A DNA stretch of 17,052 nucleotides from an uncultured Collinsella sp. (GTDB taxonomy: Bacteria > Actinomycetota > Coriobacteriia > Coriobacteriales > Coriobacteriaceae). Where the stretch lies: contig CABUZI010000031.1 of assembly GCA_902496005.1 (NCBI GenBank), positions 1 to 17,052 on the forward strand. The letters are read 5' to 3'. The notes below the pieces were generated by a model, which saw nothing but the letters and a program-made list of their open reading frames with translations, was not told the origin of the DNA and searched no databases. Both the position numbers and the translations under genes were made by a program. Shown one piece after another: positions 14,754 to 17,052 of the stretch. Numbering within the stretch: position 1 is the first letter of the stretch; each line of letters starts with the position of its first letter.

Positions 14754-16577
14754 TTACGCAATCATCTGGAAGAACTCGGCAACGGGGCCAAGCGCCAAGG
14801 CCGGGAAGAAGCTCAGGGCACCGATCAGCAGAACGATGAACACGAGCAGGAATACGAACATGCCGTTGGTGGTAGACAGGGTACCGGCGCTCTCGGCGAC
14901 CTTGCCCTTCTTGGCCAGCGAGCCGGCGATAGCCAGCGTACCGATGATGGGCATGAAGCGGGCGAACAGCATCTCGAGGCCGAGCATGACGTTGATCCAG
15001 GGAATGTTGCAGTTCATGCCTGCAAACGCCGAGCCGTTGTTGCCGCCGCATGAGGTGAAGGCATACAGCGCCTCGGAGAAGCCGTGCGCGCCACCATTGT
15101 TGAGCTGGTCGGCAAGACCGGGCACCATGCAGGCGATGGCCGAGCACACCAGAATGGCAAACGGAGTTGCCAAGCACAGGACAACTGCCCAGCGCATCTC
15201 GCCCGGCTCGATCTTCTTGCCCAGGAACTCAGGCGTGCGTCCGACCATGAGGCCGGCGATGAACACTGTGAGGATGGCGAAGCCGATCATGCCGTACAGG
15301 CCGCAGCCCACGCCGCCGAAGACGACCTCGCCCAGAGCAATCTGGAGCATCTGGACAAAACCGCCCAGCGGGGTGTAGGAGTCGTGCATGGAGTTAACCG
15401 AGCCGTTGGAAGCAGCCGTCGTGAAAGCGGACCAGGTAGAAGAGGAGGCGATACCGAAACGGCTCTCCTTGCCCTCCATGTTGCCGCCAGCCTGGCCATC
15501 GGTCATCTCGATGTTGACCGCGCCGCCATCTGCCAACTGCGGGGTGCCCGCATGCTCGTTGAGGGCGATGATGCCGGTGAAGATCACCAGCAGGATGAAC
15601 ATGGCGGCAAAGATGGCCTTGCCCTGCTTGGTGTTTTTGACGCCGATACCGAAGGTGAAGCAACAGGCGGCCGGGATCAGCAGCAGGCTGGTCATCTCGA
15701 TGATGTTGGTGAAGGCACTGGGGTTCTCATACGGATGAGCGGAGTTCACGCCGAAGAAGCCGCCGCCGTTGGTGCCGGACTGCTTGATGGCGACCTGAGG
15801 AGCCGCGGGACCCTGGGGCAGGAACTGCTCGGTGACCACGCGCGCGCCCTCGACAACCTTGCCGTCGACCTTGACCGTGTCGCCCTCGATCTGGGCGCCG
15901 TCGATGACGCTCCAGCCGCCGTCTGCATTAGGCTGGACAGCGACGGGCTCTACGAGCTCAGCCTTCTGAGCCGGCTGGAAGTTGGAGATGACGCCACCGG
16001 CAGCCAGGCAGATGCCGAACACGAGGTTCAGCGGGATGAGCACATACAGGACGGTGCGGGTGAGGTCGACCCAGAAGGAACCCAGACCCTGCTCCTTGAC
16101 CTGACGGAAGCCGCGGATCAGCGCGAACATGACCGCGATACCGGTGCCGGCGGAAACGAAGTTCTGCACGGTGAGACCCATGAACTGCACAAGATAGGAC
16201 AGGGTGGTCTCACCGGAGTAGGACTGCCAGTTGGTGTTGGTTATGAAGGAAGCAGCCGTATTGAACGACAGGTCCCATGAAACACCCGGCAGGTGCTGGG
16301 GATTGCCTGGCAAGAAGGACTGAAACACCTGGAGTGCCACAAGAGCCACGAGGCCGATCCCCGAAAAGACCAGCACGCTCGCCAGATAGCGCCTACACCC
16401 CATCTGCTCTGCCGCGTCGATGCGAAGCAGACGATAGACGCCACGCTCCACAGGAGCAATCACAGGCGACAGGAACGTATGCTCACCATCCATGATATGG
16501 GCCATGAACCGACCGAGCGGAACGGCCAGGACGACGAGCACGGCAAAGTACAAGATGTACTGAATCGCAGCGTCCAT
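14754..16577 (-). CDS. kdpA: Potassium-transporting ATPase subunit KdpA
   Basis: The channel-like, K+-selective membrane subunit of the Kdp pump. At 607 residues it is about 50 longer than E. coli KdpA (557). The four selectivity-filter-type segments are visible: FNTAASFITNTNWQSYSGE (105-123), GTNGGGFFGVNSAHPYENP (268-286), TTAASNGSVNSMHDS (386-400) and TSCGGNNGSAFAG near the C-terminus. The extra length lies mainly in an outward-facing loop at about 205-255, rich in Gly/Val/Asp (for example GGWSVIDGAQIEGDTVKVDG). The start at 16575-16577 is 3 bases after the kdpF stop; its best ribosome site (GAGGAG) is 13 bases away inside kdpF, which points to translational coupling with kdpF. Confidence 0.97.
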   Translation of the reverse strand: MDAAIQYILYFAVLVVLAVPLGRFMAHIMDGEHTFLSPVIAPVERGVYRLLRIDAAEQMGCRRYLASVLVFSGIGLVALVALQVFQSFLPGNPQHLPGVSWDLSFNTAASFITNTNWQSYSGETTLSYLVQFMGLTVQNFVSAGTGIAVMFALIRGFRQVKEQGLGSFWVDLTRTVLYVLIPLNLVFGICLAAGGVISNFQPAQKAELVEPVAVQPNADGGWSVIDGAQIEGDTVKVDGKVVEGARVVTEQFLPQGPAAPQVAIKQSGTNGGGFFGVNSAHPYENPSAFTNIIEMTSLLLIPAACCFTFGIGVKNTKQGKAIFAAMFILLVIFTGIIALNEHAGTPQLADGGAVNIEMTDGQAGGNMEGKESRFGIASSSTWSAFTTAASNGSVNSMHDSYTPLGGFVQMLQIALGEVVFGGVGCGLYGMIGFAILTVFIAGLMVGRTPEFLGKKIEPGEMRWAVVLCLATPFAILVCSAIACMVPGLADQLNNGGAHGFSEALYAFTSCGGNNGSAFAGMNCNIPWINVMLGLEMLFARFMPIIGTLAIAGSLAKKGKVAESAGTLSTTNGMFVFLLVFIVLLIGALSFFPALALGPVAEFFQMIA

Positions 16578-16580
16578 AGT

Positions 16581-16667
16581 TTACGAATCACTCCTCATCA
16601 GAATGTAGATGTAATAGATAAGGAGTCCAATGCAGACGACTCCGATGATGGGAATGAGGATGTCCAT
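16581..16667 (-). CDS. kdpF: Small Kdp subunit KdpF (28 aa)
   Basis: A 28-codon ORF directly before kdpA: it starts ATG at 16665-16667 with AAAGGGG 6 bases upstream, and its TAA is 3 bases before the kdpA ATG. The peptide is one hydrophobic helix (MDILIPIIGVVCIGLLIYYI then a short basic/polar end YILMRSDS). This matches the size and layout of KdpF, the lipid-like subunit that stabilises the Kdp complex. Its sequence differs from E. coli KdpF, so the call rests on position, length and hydrophobicity. Confidence 0.9.
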   Translation of the reverse strand: MDILIPIIGVVCIGLLIYYIYILMRSDS

Positions 16668-16689
16668 TTACCGCCCCTTTCACGCGCGG

Positions 16690-16723
16690 TCCGATGTCTC
16701 GGACGCCTGCTCTCGCAAGCGTC
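16690..16723 (-). promoter_or_regulatory. Mutually overlapping small hairpins in the kdpF leader
   Basis: TCCGA-TGTC-TCGGA (16690-16703) overlaps GACGC-c-TGC-tctc-GCA-a-GCGTC (16702-16723). Both lie 20-60 bases upstream of kdpF on its transcript. They may be a leader structure or chance; no known riboswitch was recognised. Confidence 0.3.
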
Positions 16724-16757
16724 TGGGGACAGTAAACGCTTCTAGGGATTAAAGAGG

Positions 16758-16777
16758 CGTGAGGGCCGGGGCTCACG
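16758..16777. promoter_or_regulatory. 6-bp palindrome CGTGAG/CTCACG between kdpF and kdpD
   Basis: CGTGAG (16758-16763) and CTCACG (16772-16777) form a hairpin or dyad with an 8-base centre, adjoining the direct repeat. On the minus strand TTTAAT (16748-16753) just downstream could be the kdpF -10. It could be part of the kdpF operator. Confidence 0.3.
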
Positions 16778-16781
16778 TCCT

Positions 16782-16800
16782 TAAGATGCCGTAAAGATGC
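16782..16800. promoter_or_regulatory. Candidate KdpE operator: AAGATGC direct repeat, 11-base period
   Basis: AAGATGC occurs at 16783-16789 and 16794-16800, 11 bases apart, within TTAAGATGCCG/TAAAGATGCAG. KdpE is an OmpR-family regulator, and this family binds tandem repeats one helical turn apart. The site lies between the divergent kdpF and kdpD starts, about 35 bases upstream of a -10-like element on each side, so it could activate both. Confidence 0.5.
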
Positions 16801-16833
16801 AGGTAGAAAGCACTATTGCGGCTGCAGTGCGCC

Positions 16834-16839
16834 TATACT
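16834..16839 (+). promoter_or_regulatory. Candidate -10 element of kdpD promoter
   Basis: TATACT lies 72 bases upstream of the kdpD start. No good -35 is found at the right distance (the TTGCGG at 16816 is too close), which fits a promoter needing an activator at the upstream direct repeat. Confidence 0.4.
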
Positions 16840-16911
16840 CGACCTCGCGAGCATACAGTGGCGTCCTCACCGCGTATGCACGCATGGACAACGTTTCAGA
16901 AAGGCTACGCT

Positions 16912-17052
16912 ATGCAGCGCGACGCATCGGACACTCGCGTCAATCCGGACCTCATCCTCAAGGCAATTGAGAAAGGCGAGGCCGCCGATGACGCTCGAAC
17001 CAGCCGGGGACACCTCAAGATTTTCTTTGGCTACGCTGCTGGCGCAGGCAAA
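16912..17052 (+). CDS. kdpD: Sensor histidine kinase KdpD (N-terminus only, cut by window edge)
   Basis: The first 47 residues of the K+/turgor-responsive sensor kinase that controls the kdp operon through KdpE. The visible part matches the family's N-terminal cytoplasmic domain: NPDLILKAIEKGEA, then RGHLKIFFGYAAGAGK, which includes the Walker-A-like motif of KdpD (GxxxGxGK); the window ends within it. The start ATG at 16912 has AGAAAGG 7 bases upstream. Unlike E. coli, where kdpDE follow kdpFABC, this gene is divergent from kdpF. kdpE would be expected just beyond the window. Confidence 0.93.
   Translation, partial: MQRDASDTRVNPDLILKAIEKGEAADDARTSRGHLKIFFGYAAGAGK

Noticed and set aside
12473..14839. 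788-codon plus-strand ORF opposite kdpB
   Set aside because: Long but antisense to KdpB, with low-complexity His/Asp/Gly content and no motif.
15084..16280. 398-codon plus-strand ORF opposite kdpA
   Set aside because: Antisense shadow of KdpA.
16668..16760. c-di-AMP (ydaO-type) riboswitch upstream of kdpF
   Set aside because: Such riboswitches occur upstream of K+ transport genes, but the leader is short and I could not find the conserved core.

Overview
This window looks like chromosomal DNA from a Gram-positive actinobacterium of class Coriobacteriia, most likely Collinsella. That rests on high G+C coding sequence with strong GC3 bias (which produces long antisense shadow ORFs), an actinobacterial-style atypical OmpR-family regulator beside a type I glutamine synthetase homologue, and a bile/enoate-type flavin oxidoreductase. 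The genus is inferred from overall feel and was not tested by search. Nearly all genes lie on the minus strand; only an AAA ATPase (8437-9528) and the start of kdpD (16912-end) are on the plus strand.

Left part (1-6049): ligA (NAD-dependent DNA ligase, cut by the left edge), then an HtrA-type membrane-anchored serine protease with its terminator. Next comes a two-gene operon of a glutamine synthetase homologue and a GlnR-like OmpR-family regulator. The glutamine synthetase homologue has the type I fold signatures, but four active-site residues appear substituted (equivalents of E. coli E212, E220, H269 and the flap E327). The neighbouring regulator lacks the residues of a phosphorylatable receiver. 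This pair is the best candidate here for a little-described system: a degenerate synthetase that may sense or regulate rather than make glutamine.

Middle (6050-9882): an orphan LacI-family and an orphan GntR/FCD-family regulator. They are followed by 548 bp without a gene but packed with structure: a palindrome near gntR, a perfect 23-bp inverted repeat, a MITE-like element with 28-bp imperfect terminal arms, and four 10-bp tandem repeats directly before a solitary AAA/STAND-like ATPase. After the ATPase come another 354 bp of palindromes, including a strong bidirectional terminator. This stretch looks like accessory DNA placed between housekeeping genes.

Right part (9883-17052): a 649-residue FMN/4Fe-4S/FAD oxidoreductase of the dienoyl-CoA reductase/Bai type, then the complete kdpFABC potassium-uptake operon on the minus strand. 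kdpF (28 aa) is included; it is too short for ordinary ORF calling. kdpFABC ends at a long hairpin whose arms share a 15-base core (AGTTGCGGTGGAATA) with the 7960-8028 palindrome about 4 kb away, so this is a dispersed palindrome family. The sensor kinase gene kdpD starts divergently from kdpF; the shared 244-bp spacer holds an 11-bp-period direct repeat that is a natural candidate for the KdpE operator.
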